Assembly: GCA_002428265.1 (NCBI GenBank)
Contig: DIUR01000034.1
Location: 35,082-99,081 of the forward strand
Source of the DNA: Bacteriovoracaceae bacterium UBA6153
GTDB taxonomy: Bacteria > Bdellovibrionota > Bacteriovoracia > Bacteriovoracales > Bacteriovoracaceae
Direction: 5' to 3'
Length of the DNA: 64,000 nt
In this document: positions 26,675 to 35,288 of the stretch, one piece after another
Numbering within the stretch: position 1 is the stretch's first letter
Layout: each line of letters begins with the position of its first letter
The notes under the pieces: model-generated
The model's input: only the letters and a program-made list of their open reading frames with translations
The model's database searches: none
Told to the model about the DNA's origin: nothing
Position numbers and translations under genes: made by a program

Positions 26675-28060
26675 ATGCTTTTACAAAAAGAAGTCGCTCA
26701 CGATGTCATCGCCTATGCTATTAGTCTTGGCGCTGATTTTTGCGAATTATTTATCGAAAAAACAAGTGTTCAAAACATTACTTACAACTCAAAAAAAATT
26801 AAAGACATCTCTTCAGGAATTGATTCTGGCATTGGTGTAAGACTCATTTACGGAGAGATGGCACTCTACGCTTACTCCAACTCAAGCAAAAAAGAAGATC
26901 TGCTTGATATGGTAAAAAAACTTGCTGCTCAATTTAGCTCAAAACATACAGGAGTCATGAAGACTTTTAACTTCACTCCACTTTCATATAAAGAAATTAA
27001 GTACCTTCCAAAAAAAGATGTGCTTCTTCCTCAAAAGATTGAAACTTTTAAAAAGCTCGATAGTCTCGTGAGAGAAAAAAGTCCGCTGATTTCTCAAGTC
27101 TCTTTATTTCTCATTCAAAAAGAGCAGAATATTGAAATCTATAATTCTGAAGGTCTATACGCAGCGGAAAACAGACCCTATATCAGATTATTTGCAGATG
27201 TCGTGGCAGCTGATGGAAATGAGCAGGCCTCTGCTTACACAGGGCCTGGCCGCAGAGGTGGATTCAGCTTCATTGAGTCTCTTGATCTTAATCAAATTGC
27301 AGAGCAGACAACTAAGCAGGCCCTTGTCACTTTAAAAGCTAGGCCTTGTCCTGCCGGAGAAATGCCGGTCATTATCGAAAATGGTTTTGGCGGAGTTATT
27401 TTCCACGAAGCTTGTGGACACTTGTTAGAGACAACGTCCGTAGAAAAAAAATCTTCTGTCTTCTGGGATAAAAAAGGTGAAATGATCGCTCACCCATCAG
27501 TAAGCGCGGTTGATGACGGAACCAATGACAACCTTTGGGGAAGTTTATCAATTGATGATGAAGGTATGCCAACTCAAAAAACTCAATTGATTAAAGATGG
27601 AAGACTTGAAAATTTTATCTGCGATAAATTAGGCAATATTAAAACAGGCCACATGAGAACAGGATCAGGAAGAAGACAAAGTTACAGATTTGCTCCTGCT
27701 TCACGTATGAGAAATACTTATATTGACCAGGGTAAATCAACTCTGGATGATATGCTTCAGTCTGTTGGCAATGGCCTCTATTGCGCTTCTATGGGTGGAG
27801 GATCAGTTAATCCAGGAACGGGAGAATTTAATTTTTCTGTCAATGAAGGATACATGGTTAAAAATGGAAAAATTGATCACGCCATAAAGGGTGCGACTTT
27901 AATTGGTAAAGGAGCTGAGATCCTTACAAAAATAAGCATGGTCGGAAATAATTTAGAATGGACTGCCGGTATGTGTGGTTCAGTTAGTGGAAGTATTCCC
28001 ACGACAGTAGGGCAACCTGCAATCAAACTCGACAGTATTCTTGTAGGAGGTCAGGCGTGA
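26675..28060 (+). CDS. tldD: Metalloprotease TldD
   Basis: A 461-residue TldD/PmbA-family protease subunit. The zinc site HEACGH (His244, Glu245, His249) and the C-terminal GMCGSVSGSIPTTVGQP are both present, as are GPGRRGGFSF and SMGGGSVNPGTGEFNF. TldD and TldE form a heterodimer that degrades unfolded peptides and matures peptide antibiotics such as microcin B17. ATG 26675 has GGAGA five bases before it and gives the usual N-terminus; the frame is open to 26639. The stop overlaps the start of the partner gene, the conserved arrangement. Confidence 0.95.
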   Translation: MLLQKEVAHDVIAYAISLGADFCELFIEKTSVQNITYNSKKIKDISSGIDSGIGVRLIYGEMALYAYSNSSKKEDLLDMVKKLAAQFSSKHTGVMKTFNFTPLSYKEIKYLPKKDVLLPQKIETFKKLDSLVREKSPLISQVSLFLIQKEQNIEIYNSEGLYAAENRPYIRLFADVVAADGNEQASAYTGPGRRGGFSFIESLDLNQIAEQTTKQALVTLKARPCPAGEMPVIIENGFGGVIFHEACGHLLETTSVEKKSSVFWDKKGEMIAHPSVSAVDDGTNDNLWGSLSIDDEGMPTQKTQLIKDGRLENFICDKLGNIKTGHMRTGSGRRQSYRFAPASRMRNTYIDQGKSTLDDMLQSVGNGLYCASMGGGSVNPGTGEFNFSVNEGYMVKNGKIDHAIKGATLIGKGAEILTKISMVGNNLEWTAGMCGSVSGSIPTTVGQPAIKLDSILVGGQA

Positions 28061-29385
28061 AAAATATCATTAAAAAAACAATCGATCATGCTATGAACTC
28101 AGGAGCTGACTCTTGTGACATTATCGTGAGCTCCGGCGAGGCCATGAGCCTTTCTGCTCAAGATGGACGCCTTGACCAGTATAAACTTTCTAAAACAGCA
28201 ATCCTTGGTCTCAGAGTTATCAAAAACAAAAGAATTGGTCTTTCTTATTCAGAAAGCTTTGATGAAGATGCTTTGAAATTTGCCACTAAAGCGGCCATTG
28301 AAAATGCAGAGTTTTCAGACATAAACGAAAATGAATCTATCTCTATTAAAAATTCGAGTGACTCTATTTTTAATGACTCCGCTCTAAAAGATACAAGTTC
28401 AAATGAAGAAAAAATTGAATTTGCTCTAAAACTAGAAAGTGAAATTAAAAAAAGAGACTCGCGTGTCACTGCGACTCCTTACAATGGTCTTTCAATCTCA
28501 AACAATAGAAGTTTCTACATGAACTCATTAGGCACTTACGCTGAACAAGGTCATGGCTCGCTTTCTGCCTACACCTCTGCTCTATTAAAAGACGGTGATA
28601 AGACTTCAATGCACTATGCTTCTCTTCTTGGAAGAGACTTAAAGCACCTGGATATTAATCAATGTATTGAAGAAACGCTTGAGCACTCAATCAACTGGCT
28701 TCAGGCAAAACCTGTTCCCAGCGGAAAGTATGAAGTCATTTTTAACACAGACACACTCTCTGATCTTCTAGGCGTATTCTCAAATTATTTTTCAGCAAAA
28801 GATGCAATTGAAAAAACGAATCCTTGGGAAACTAAAATGGGCCAGAGTGTTGCCATTGAAAATTTCACAATGATCGACTCCCCTTTTTACAAAGATGCTT
28901 TCACTCACGATTATATCGACAGTGAAGGAGTTCTGAGAAAGGACTTAACCTTAATAGACAATGGCGTTCTAAAATCTTTTTACCACAACACTGCAACAGC
29001 AAAACATTTTGGAGTGACAACAACAGGACACGCTCACAGAGGCGCAAAATCTTCACTTAATGTTTCTTCAACTAACTGGTTGATCAAACCCGGCAAGCAT
29101 ACAGACAGCGAAGTAAAAGATGGAACTTACCTCGAGGTTATCGATGTTATGGGACTTCACTCTGGCGGGGATAATATTTCAGGAGAATTTTCATTTGGGG
29201 CCAGTGGATACCTTTGTAAAGATGGAAAAAGAATCCAGCCGGTAAAAGAGATTACGATTGCCGGAAATTTCAATAAATTGCTTTTTGGAATTACCAGAAT
29301 GGGTGCTGACTTAAAACACAATAACAGCATGGGAACTTTTAGCCCGCTAATCAGATTCAGCGACCTTTATGTTGCTGGCAAATAG
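28057..29385 (+). CDS. pmbA: TldE/PmbA protein, partner of TldD
   Basis: A 442-residue homolog of TldD that lacks the HExxxH zinc motif, as expected for the non-catalytic TldE/PmbA subunit. Family stretches are DIIVSSGEAMSLSAQDGRLD, YEVIFNTDTLSDLLGVFSNY, DSEGVLRKDLTLIDNGVLKS and the C-terminal GADLKHNNSMGTFSPLIRF. It starts with GTG 28057, which overlaps the tldD stop (GTGA), so the two subunits are translationally coupled for a 1:1 complex. Cytoplasmic. Confidence 0.95.
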   Translation: MKNIIKKTIDHAMNSGADSCDIIVSSGEAMSLSAQDGRLDQYKLSKTAILGLRVIKNKRIGLSYSESFDEDALKFATKAAIENAEFSDINENESISIKNSSDSIFNDSALKDTSSNEEKIEFALKLESEIKKRDSRVTATPYNGLSISNNRSFYMNSLGTYAEQGHGSLSAYTSALLKDGDKTSMHYASLLGRDLKHLDINQCIEETLEHSINWLQAKPVPSGKYEVIFNTDTLSDLLGVFSNYFSAKDAIEKTNPWETKMGQSVAIENFTMIDSPFYKDAFTHDYIDSEGVLRKDLTLIDNGVLKSFYHNTATAKHFGVTTTGHAHRGAKSSLNVSSTNWLIKPGKHTDSEVKDGTYLEVIDVMGLHSGGDNISGEFSFGASGYLCKDGKRIQPVKEITIAGNFNKLLFGITRMGADLKHNNSMGTFSPLIRFSDLYVAGK

Positions 29386-29392
29386 GATAAAT

Positions 29393-29989
29393 ATGAAATC
29401 AATATTATTGCTAGTAACTTCTTTATTTCTATTTTCTTGTGCTACAAACTCTAATTCCTCTCGCGCCGTCAAAGACGCTGAAGAGTTAATGAGTAAAGGG
29501 CAAACTGTTGAGGCCAATACGGTACTGAATAATGCCTGTTACCAACAAGATCTTGGTGCCTGCGTTTATATGGCCCGCGTCTCTGAAGTTATTAAAGATG
29601 AAGAGAGTGCAAAAAAATATTATGAATTAGCTTGTAATGCAAACTCAGGCCATAGCTGTCACAGACGTGGCTCATTTGATTTATCGGCCGGAAAAAATGA
29701 TATTGAACACGCTAAATTCTTTTTTATAAAAGGCTGTAACCTAAATGATTCTCTAAGCTGTTACCTGTTAGGAGACCTGGCCTACGAATTTAAAAATTCC
29801 CTAGATGCTAAACTTTATTTTAAGAAATCATGTGACCTGGGGATTAAACTAGGATGCGAAAAGCTCCCGGAAGTAGAGAACTACCGAGTAAGGACTCCAG
29901 AGCAAAAGATAAGTGACAACCTACTTGCTATGTGCCAGTCGGGTAAGGACGATGCTTGTAAAACTGCACAGATCAAAAGAGCAAACTAG
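29393..29989 (+). CDS. Sel1-like repeat lipoprotein
   Basis: A 198-residue lipoprotein (LLVTSLFLFSC, lipobox Cys at about residue 16) built from Cys-containing alpha/alpha repeats: NACYQQDLGACVYMARVSE, then YYELACNANSGHSCHRRGSF, FFIKGCNLNDSLSCYLLGDL and YFKKSCDLGIKLGCEKL. The 36-residue period with Cys pairs is typical of Sel1/Hcp proteins of Helicobacter, in which each repeat is disulfide-locked. Such proteins act as periplasmic or surface scaffolds. AGGA precedes ATG 29393. It follows pmbA by 7 bases and may be in that transcript, though the processes differ. Confidence 0.85.
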   Translation: MKSILLLVTSLFLFSCATNSNSSRAVKDAEELMSKGQTVEANTVLNNACYQQDLGACVYMARVSEVIKDEESAKKYYELACNANSGHSCHRRGSFDLSAGKNDIEHAKFFFIKGCNLNDSLSCYLLGDLAYEFKNSLDAKLYFKKSCDLGIKLGCEKLPEVENYRVRTPEQKISDNLLAMCQSGKDDACKTAQIKRAN

Positions 29990-30011
29990 AAAATAATTTA
30001 AAAACAATCTC

Positions 30012-30033
30012 ACCTGCCCTTTTCCGGGCAGGT
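30012..30033. terminator. Hairpin terminator between convergent genes
   Basis: ACCTGCCC (30012-30019) and GGGCAGGT (30026-30033) form a perfect 8-base stem with a 6-base loop. T-rich flanks lie on both strands (TTAAATTTC on plus; TTGTTTTTAAA on minus), so it can end both the Sel1-like gene and the convergent metal-uptake operon. Confidence 0.75.
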
Positions 30034-30459
30034 TTAAATTTCTTTAAGCTTACTGCAAGAAACGACTCCAACATGAGAAGTCTTGTTTTTCCCGGCATTC
30101 ATCCACATTACTGGAGTGATGCCTTTAAAGTCATAAACTTTTCTAATTTCACTGTCGATGAGATAAGTCTTATAAGTTATTTTCTTTTTTCTCACTAATC
30201 TTCTCAGCTTTTCATCTGATAATTTAGAAAGATTATCTAAAAGTACTATCACCTCTTCTTCTTTTACACACTCTTTCATTACTTCTAACTGCTTCATACA
30301 ATGGACGCAGTTATCAGCAATAATCAGTTCATATTTGTGAGTAAAAGGAATGAACTCTTCAACTAGGTCTTTATCTACTCTGACTGCCTCTATCGCCATC
30401 GTTTGATTAATAGTGATAAGACCCGTGATAAAAAAAGCAATTAACTGATGAAAGATCAT
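30034..30459 (-). CDS. Exported thioredoxin-fold-like protein with CxxC
   Basis: A 141-residue protein with a signal peptide (FHQLIAFFITGLITINQTMA) and a CVHCMKQLEVMKECV segment, a CxxC after a beta-strand (YELIIADNCVHC) as in glutaredoxin/thioredoxin folds. KGITPVMWMN later supplies a possible cis-Pro. It is the last gene of the four-gene TonB operon and overlaps tonB by four bases. It may keep metal-binding thiols reduced or handle copper or zinc in the periplasm; this is inference from context. Confidence 0.65.
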   Translation of the reverse strand: MIFHQLIAFFITGLITINQTMAIEAVRVDKDLVEEFIPFTHKYELIIADNCVHCMKQLEVMKECVKEEEVIVLLDNLSKLSDEKLRRLVRKKKITYKTYLIDSEIRKVYDFKGITPVMWMNAGKNKTSHVGVVSCSKLKEI

Positions 30460-31082
30460 TTGGTGATTTGGAAGATAATCGTTTTTTCTACAAAATAGTA
30501 GGCCACTGACTCTCTCTTAACAAAGACCCAGCGCTTGATGGCCTCCATGGCAGAGTGATCAAGAATATCGAATCCCGAACTTTTAAGTAGAGTCGTCTCT
30601 TCTGGAATGCCCTGAGAATTGATTTTAATTCTAACTCGTAATGAACCTTCTAATCCGCGTCTCAAGGCCATTCGAGGATAAATAGGTTCAGAGTAATTAA
30701 GAACTGATGAATTGAAGTCCTGAGCGCCACCAGAACCAGCGCCTACTCCAGATCCTGTACCGAGACCATTGCCATTAGAGGCAGCAGTTCCCGTAATCCC
30801 AACTGGGGCTTCCTGAGACACTGTTGTTGCTGATACTGAATTTGATAGAGATACTCTTTTTTCTGATTCAATTGTTTTTTTAGTAGCATGAGCTGAGGCT
30901 TCACTTTTTTTAGCAGGACTTCCAGAAGGAGTACTTCCAAATGACCCTAGACTCATTGTAATGAATCTCTTTGATTCAATCATTTCAATATTTTCTTTTT
31001 TGCTGATAAAAAGAGAAATCACGACGACAATCATTGCATGAAAGACAAGTGAGAGATTAAATGATTTAAAACCTGAAGACAT
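30456..31082 (-). CDS. tonB: TonB-family energy transducer
   Basis: A 208-residue protein with one N-terminal membrane anchor (LVFHAMIVVVISLFI), a Ser/Gly/Ala linker (residues about 45-120, TGSGVGAGSGG) and the TonB C-terminal domain: YPRMALRRGLEGSLRVRIKI followed by GFDILDHSAMEAIKRWVF. It transmits the ExbBD-generated proton-motive force to the outer-membrane receptor encoded just upstream (3-base gap). The linker lacks the usual Pro/Lys repeats and so may span less of the periplasm. No exbB or exbD adjoins it, so it must share a motor encoded elsewhere. Confidence 0.88.
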   Translation of the reverse strand: MSSGFKSFNLSLVFHAMIVVVISLFISKKENIEMIESKRFITMSLGSFGSTPSGSPAKKSEASAHATKKTIESEKRVSLSNSVSATTVSQEAPVGITGTAASNGNGLGTGSGVGAGSGGAQDFNSSVLNYSEPIYPRMALRRGLEGSLRVRIKINSQGIPEETTLLKSSGFDILDHSAMEAIKRWVFVKRESVAYYFVEKTIIFQITK

Positions 31083-31085
31083 ATT

Positions 31086-33206
31086 TTATAACTCGACTTT
31101 TACACCAGCGTACAAGACTCTTCCCGTATTTGGCCCCCACACATGACGATTATCAAGGTGTGTATGGTTCCTGTGAGTTCTCCAAGACAGTGGAGATTCT
31201 CCTTTTTTGGTCTGAGTGTAATCAAAAAGATTATTCACTCCGGCCAGTAGGGCAAATCTATTAAAATTTCTCTGAAAAAACAGGTCCATTGTAAAAAATG
31301 CAGGTGCTCTTTGGCGTTTTTGATTGGCCGGGATTTTATCAAAAGAAAATGGATCCGGATCATCAAGCAAAGTGTTGTAATTTTTATAATAACCATATTT
31401 TGAAAGGTTGCGAGGCCCCACGATATTGGCCATGGCCACGAACTCATTATCGCCAAAATGGTAATCAGAAGTCAGGCGTGCTCTTGTTTCCTGAGCGGCC
31501 GTAGGCAATTTTGCTTTATAAGAATCAGGCAAAATGAACCAGTCTACACTTCCTTCCAGCGTCCAGTCGGGAGTGATTTTTTGAACATGCAACAGACCCA
31601 CTGTTTGAATGCTCATAACATCTTCAGCATTTTTAAAAATCACCGGGGATGTTTCTTCATCTGCAAAGGCCATATTGGAAAGTCTAGTCCATGCATACGA
31701 CAGTGCTGTGCTTGAATTAGTCCCTTCACGATTGAAGGTGTAAGTAACATTGTGAGCGATTTCAAGTTTTGTGATATCCATCTCAAAACCTTCTTCGTTT
31801 GTTCCATGCTGAGACTCAAACATTGATAGAGGTGCTCTATAACCTACTCCATAAGCAATTCTTGATGAGTATGTCTCGTTGTGAACTCGCTTGTAATGGA
31901 TTCTTGGAGCAATCGCCGTCTTATCAAGTTTATTATGAATAAGAGTTTTATCATCCCAATCCACCTTCATTTTATCTACACGAAGAATTAAATTTAATTC
32001 ATCTTTGTCACTTATGATCCATTCATCCTGGACATAGGCACCTATGGTATCAAAAGCAAATGAATCTCTTTTATAGCCACTGAAATTGTAAAGATATTCA
32101 GATGAAGATCTCATATCTTCATTTTTATGATCGATACCAACGGTTAAAAAGTGTGAATCGTTAACAACATGATTAACTTTCAAATCAAAAAATCTAAACA
32201 TGTCAGAGTTATCGTAGTCATACCCGTGAGAGTAAATTGATCTTTGTTTTTGTTTTGCCAGAGAAAATGATCCTTTAATGTTTGTATCATCATTCAGATG
32301 ATAAGAAAGGCTTCCGCCTCCATCAACACGATTAAGCCTGATGCGATCTGCGATTTTACTTAAATCACCTGTGTACTTATTTCTAATATCGCGGTCCCCA
32401 CCAAAATCTTCAAGAGTGTCGATGTTGGCTGGATAGGATGTTAGTCTTGTGGCCTCTGTCGTTCCACCAAGAAGTTCTAGTTCTTGATAACCACCCCTCA
32501 GAGATACTTTTAACTTATCTCCAATGCGATTTTCTTTTTTTATAAAAACTGATTGCTGAGATTGTCTTGAAGACTCAGTGACATTGTTATGGTCTTCGTC
32601 AAAAGATCCCATAAGATTTTTTTGGGCCCCAATAAGTGTGCCGCCATTATTATCACCGTAAGAGCCAAGAATCTCCTGATTCAGGTATTGATTAGACCCA
32701 CCTCTTAATTGGTAAATAAACTTATTTTCATTTGGAGTAACTGTGACAAGATTGATCGCCCCACCGATAGATTCGGGAGCCGTTAAAGAAGCGCCTGCAC
32801 CTCTCATAATTTCCAGATGGCTGATTCCAACCATAGGAATAGCTTCCATTCCATAAAATGATGAAACAGATGAGAAGGCGGGAATACCGTCAATTAAGAC
32901 CGTGGTGTTTTCACCGCGCAGACCATTCAAAGTAATTCTTTGTGATCCACAATTTGCACAAGTCAGTGTGGTCTGAACACCAGGCTCCAGGTCTACTGCT
33001 TTTGCTAAACTTGTCGCATTCTTGTGCGTGATTTGCGACTTTGAAAGGACTTCTTTTTTTACAACAGACGCTCTATTAATTTTGGATAACGGAACGTCTG
33101 AATCAAGAGAGCCTGTGACCACTATCGTTTCTGCATCTTCAGTGTGAGCACTAACCGATGTGATTTGGGAAACGATTAAAACAGTTAAAAAGAAAAAATT
33201 ATTCAT
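31086..33206 (-). CDS. TonB-dependent outer-membrane receptor, probable metal uptake
   Basis: A 706-residue receptor with a signal peptide, a plug domain (ETIVVTG start, LNGLRGENTTVLIDGIPAF, IEIMRGAGASLTAPESIGGA-type motif) and a 22-strand-like barrel ending in GRVLYAGVKVEL, the usual terminal strand. The plug carries TCANCGSQRITLNG, a CxxC that could bind a soft metal. The gene sits directly after a His-rich exported protein and before its own TonB. Context and Cys/His ligands suggest import of a metal ion or metal complex such as Zn, Cu or Ni; the exact substrate cannot be read from the sequence. Confidence 0.9.
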   Translation of the reverse strand: MNNFFFLTVLIVSQITSVSAHTEDAETIVVTGSLDSDVPLSKINRASVVKKEVLSKSQITHKNATSLAKAVDLEPGVQTTLTCANCGSQRITLNGLRGENTTVLIDGIPAFSSVSSFYGMEAIPMVGISHLEIMRGAGASLTAPESIGGAINLVTVTPNENKFIYQLRGGSNQYLNQEILGSYGDNNGGTLIGAQKNLMGSFDEDHNNVTESSRQSQQSVFIKKENRIGDKLKVSLRGGYQELELLGGTTEATRLTSYPANIDTLEDFGGDRDIRNKYTGDLSKIADRIRLNRVDGGGSLSYHLNDDTNIKGSFSLAKQKQRSIYSHGYDYDNSDMFRFFDLKVNHVVNDSHFLTVGIDHKNEDMRSSSEYLYNFSGYKRDSFAFDTIGAYVQDEWIISDKDELNLILRVDKMKVDWDDKTLIHNKLDKTAIAPRIHYKRVHNETYSSRIAYGVGYRAPLSMFESQHGTNEEGFEMDITKLEIAHNVTYTFNREGTNSSTALSYAWTRLSNMAFADEETSPVIFKNAEDVMSIQTVGLLHVQKITPDWTLEGSVDWFILPDSYKAKLPTAAQETRARLTSDYHFGDNEFVAMANIVGPRNLSKYGYYKNYNTLLDDPDPFSFDKIPANQKRQRAPAFFTMDLFFQRNFNRFALLAGVNNLFDYTQTKKGESPLSWRTHRNHTHLDNRHVWGPNTGRVLYAGVKVEL

Positions 33207-33630
33207 GTGCAGCTAGTTTTAAGTTAAGGCATTGAGCTGTGTGGTAATGATTTCCATGAATCCATTTCATTGAAAAAGCTGTTGGAGCAGAAAGTCCCGC
33301 TGTTCCTGGAGCAACTAAAATATTGATAAGATCAGTTTTGTTGGCCGCTACACCAGAAAACATGTTTGGTTTTCCAGATGGTGAAATTGTGAAATCGAAA
33401 TGATCGTCGTGATTGCCTTCGCCGTGTCCATGGTCATCACCATCAACAAGACTTACTGCAATTTCTGCTCTGAAGTTAGCAGGAGTTTCTATATTGTTTT
33501 CAAAATATGTTTGTTCAATTTCAAGCGAGCATGGCACACCCGTTCCTTTAACTGTACCTATAAAAGTTGTATGCGCGAAAGCGTTTGCAGAAAGCACTAG
33601 AGAAGCTAGAGCGATTGATAGAGTTTTCAT
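33199..33630 (-). CDS. Exported His/Asp-rich metal-binding protein
   Basis: A 143-residue protein with a signal peptide (LSIALASLVLSANAFA). Residues about 80-95 read DGDDHGHGEGNHDDHFDF, a dense His/Asp cluster as in periplasmic zinc or copper chaperones. More His residues follow near the end (HGNHYHTAQC). GGAGG precedes the ATG. It overlaps the TonB receptor start by eight bases and heads the operon, behind a long inverted repeat. A role in trapping the imported metal in the periplasm is the simplest model. Confidence 0.75.
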   Translation of the reverse strand: MKTLSIALASLVLSANAFAHTTFIGTVKGTGVPCSLEIEQTYFENNIETPANFRAEIAVSLVDGDDHGHGEGNHDDHFDFTISPSGKPNMFSGVAANKTDLINILVAPGTAGLSAPTAFSMKWIHGNHYHTAQCLNLKLAAHE

Positions 33631-33663
33631 ATTAAGACCTCCAAGGTTTAGTCATTAATATGA

Positions 33664-33710
33664 TAAATGCGATTGACTTGCAAGTATTTTTTGCAATCCA
33701 ATCGCATTTA
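33664..33710. promoter_or_regulatory. Long inverted repeat, probable operator of the metal-uptake operon
   Basis: TAAATGCGATTG (33664-33675) and CAATCGCATTTA (33699-33710) are perfect 12-base arms around a 23-base centre that holds two TTGCAA palindromes. It lies 34 bases upstream of the His-rich gene start, in the promoter zone. Spaced long arms fit two bound dimers of a metal-responsive repressor (Fur/Zur-type) or a NikR-like tetramer; I cannot assign which. Confidence 0.5.
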
Positions 33711-33741
33711 ATTTGCTTTGTAATGCTATGAAATTAAATAC

Positions 33742-33948
33742 TTAATGAGAAGTAGGTGTCGTTGTTTCTGGATTATTGGGAGCACCTGGGTTTTCACTTC
33801 CTAAAGAACTACTGCTTCCTTCCCCGGCCATTTCACCACTTTTTTCAGCAGATGTGTTAGGGGCCGCCGGATAATCTGAGATTGAATCACGCTTAGCACA
33901 TGAGATGGATAAGAGTGCTGTGAATGCTAAAATTAAAATCATTTTCAT
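33742..33948 (-). CDS. Small lipoprotein, 68 residues
   Basis: A signal peptide with a clear lipobox (LAFTALLSISC) is followed by a 50-residue tail rich in Ser, Gly, Pro, Glu and Asn without predicted secondary structure. GGAGG stands just before the ATG. Lipoproteins of this shape are common and generally of unknown role. It lies upstream of the metal-uptake operon on the same strand, separated by the inverted repeat, so it is probably a separate unit. Confidence 0.7.
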   Translation of the reverse strand: MKMILILAFTALLSISCAKRDSISDYPAAPNTSAEKSGEMAGEGSSSSLGSENPGAPNNPETTTPTSH

Positions 33949-34083
33949 AAGTACCTCCGGGATTTATTATGCAATCGTGCTGCCGCCATAAATATAGGTC
34001 GCATTTATCAAGAAATTTGCACCACGCATTCCTCTATCATCTTGAATTTTCAATACACTCACAACTGAGAGTATACTCCGTAC

Positions 34084-34326
34084 ATGATAAATTCTATTAG
34101 GAAGCTCTCTCTTTTTAAGGAGCATCCAAGCGACAAAATTCCCTCTTATAAAGATCCTTTTAGAAAGATTCATAATCGCAATCAGGAGATTATTAAAAAA
34201 AATAAAAAAATGGAGAAAGTGATCACTCAAAAACATGCTGAAGAAAAAAATCTTCAGGAGATTCATCAAGAAAAAAAAGATATGGCCCTGGCCAATACAA
34301 AATATCGTTTGCTCAATATAATTTAG
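34084..34326 (+). CDS. Small basic coiled-coil hypothetical protein
   Basis: An 80-residue Lys/Glu-rich protein whose residues 35-70 (KKNKKMEKVITQKHAEEKNL and onward) look like a charged helix. TATACT at 34072-34077 could be a -10 box only seven bases before the ATG, which would make the message nearly leaderless. The opposite strand (33967-34269) is also open but is hydrophobic and without a signal; I prefer the plus strand. It ends 18 bases before the methyltransferase gene. Confidence 0.4.
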   Translation: MINSIRKLSLFKEHPSDKIPSYKDPFRKIHNRNQEIIKKNKKMEKVITQKHAEEKNLQEIHQEKKDMALANTKYRLLNII

Positions 34327-34344
34327 CGCTCTAAACTTTGATCC

Positions 34345-35190
34345 ATGAGTAATTCAGAAATTAATGATGTCACTGACACTGCGATATGGGTTGCCGCCTA
34401 TCGTGCGCAGGAACACGATCGCAAAGATGCGATCGTAAAAGACCCTTATGCTTCGCTACTTATAGGTGAAGACGGGATCAAGCTTGCCAACCGCACTCAA
34501 GGCTCACGATACACCGCCTGGTCAGTAGTCATCAGGACATTTATCATTGATCAGTTTATTATGGGACTTCTTGAAAAAGGAATTGATACTGTACTGGATT
34601 TGGGGGCAGGCCTTGATACGAGACCCTATAGACTAAATCTGCCTTCAACTCTTAAATGGATTGAAGTTGATTTTCCCAAGATCATTGATCACAAAGAAGA
34701 AAAATTAAAAGACGTAAAACCCAAATGTATTCTTGAAAGAGTTCGTCTTGATTTATCTATTGAGAAAACTAGAGATGATTTTCTAAAAAAAGTTTCAGAT
34801 GACTCTAAAAATGTTTTGATACTCACAGAAGGTGTTGTTCCCTATCTAACAAATGCAGATGCAAAATCTCTGGCCGATGCTCTTAAGTCTTTTGATAATT
34901 TTAATTACTGGATTACTGAGTACTACTCTCCTGAGATATTAGAATTTCTTAGAACACCAAAACGTCTGAATCAAATGAAAAATGCACCTTTTTTGTTTTA
35001 TCCAGAAAATTGGTTTAATTTTTTCCAATCATCTGGATGGAATGAAGTTGATACAAAATACTTTGGTGTAGAATCAGAAAAACTTGGAAGAACTCCTCCT
35101 ATACCTGGCTGGGCAAAAGGAGATCTTAAGAAGGAAAATTCTACTAAATACTTTTTAGGATATTCGCTCTATTCAAGTAAAAAACTTTAG
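34345..35190 (+). CDS. Class I SAM-dependent methyltransferase, LCM/PPM1-like
   Basis: A 281-residue protein of the leucine carboxyl methyltransferase-like family (TIGR00027 type): DTAIWVAAYRAQEHDRKDAI then DPYASLLIG at the N-terminus, VLDLGAGLDTRPYRL for the SAM motif, WIEVDFPKIIDHKEEKL after it and VLILTEGVVPYLT for the next strand. Bacterial members are O-methyltransferases, often of secondary metabolites or unknown carboxylates. No partner gene reveals the substrate. Cytoplasmic. Confidence 0.88.
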   Translation: MSNSEINDVTDTAIWVAAYRAQEHDRKDAIVKDPYASLLIGEDGIKLANRTQGSRYTAWSVVIRTFIIDQFIMGLLEKGIDTVLDLGAGLDTRPYRLNLPSTLKWIEVDFPKIIDHKEEKLKDVKPKCILERVRLDLSIEKTRDDFLKKVSDDSKNVLILTEGVVPYLTNADAKSLADALKSFDNFNYWITEYYSPEILEFLRTPKRLNQMKNAPFLFYPENWFNFFQSSGWNEVDTKYFGVESEKLGRTPPIPGWAKGDLKKENSTKYFLGYSLYSSKKL

Positions 35191-35288
35191 TTCATAAAAC
35201 ATGATTCTTATCATTTTCCATTTATATATCTAAGGTAATCAAAACCAGCGACGAATAGTTAATTAGGTTCACTCACTAAGGATAAACT

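Noticed and set aside
33967..34269. Minus-strand open frame of 100 codons opposite the small basic protein
   Set aside because: It is hydrophobic at first but has no ribosome site or signal pattern, and the plus frame is more protein-like.
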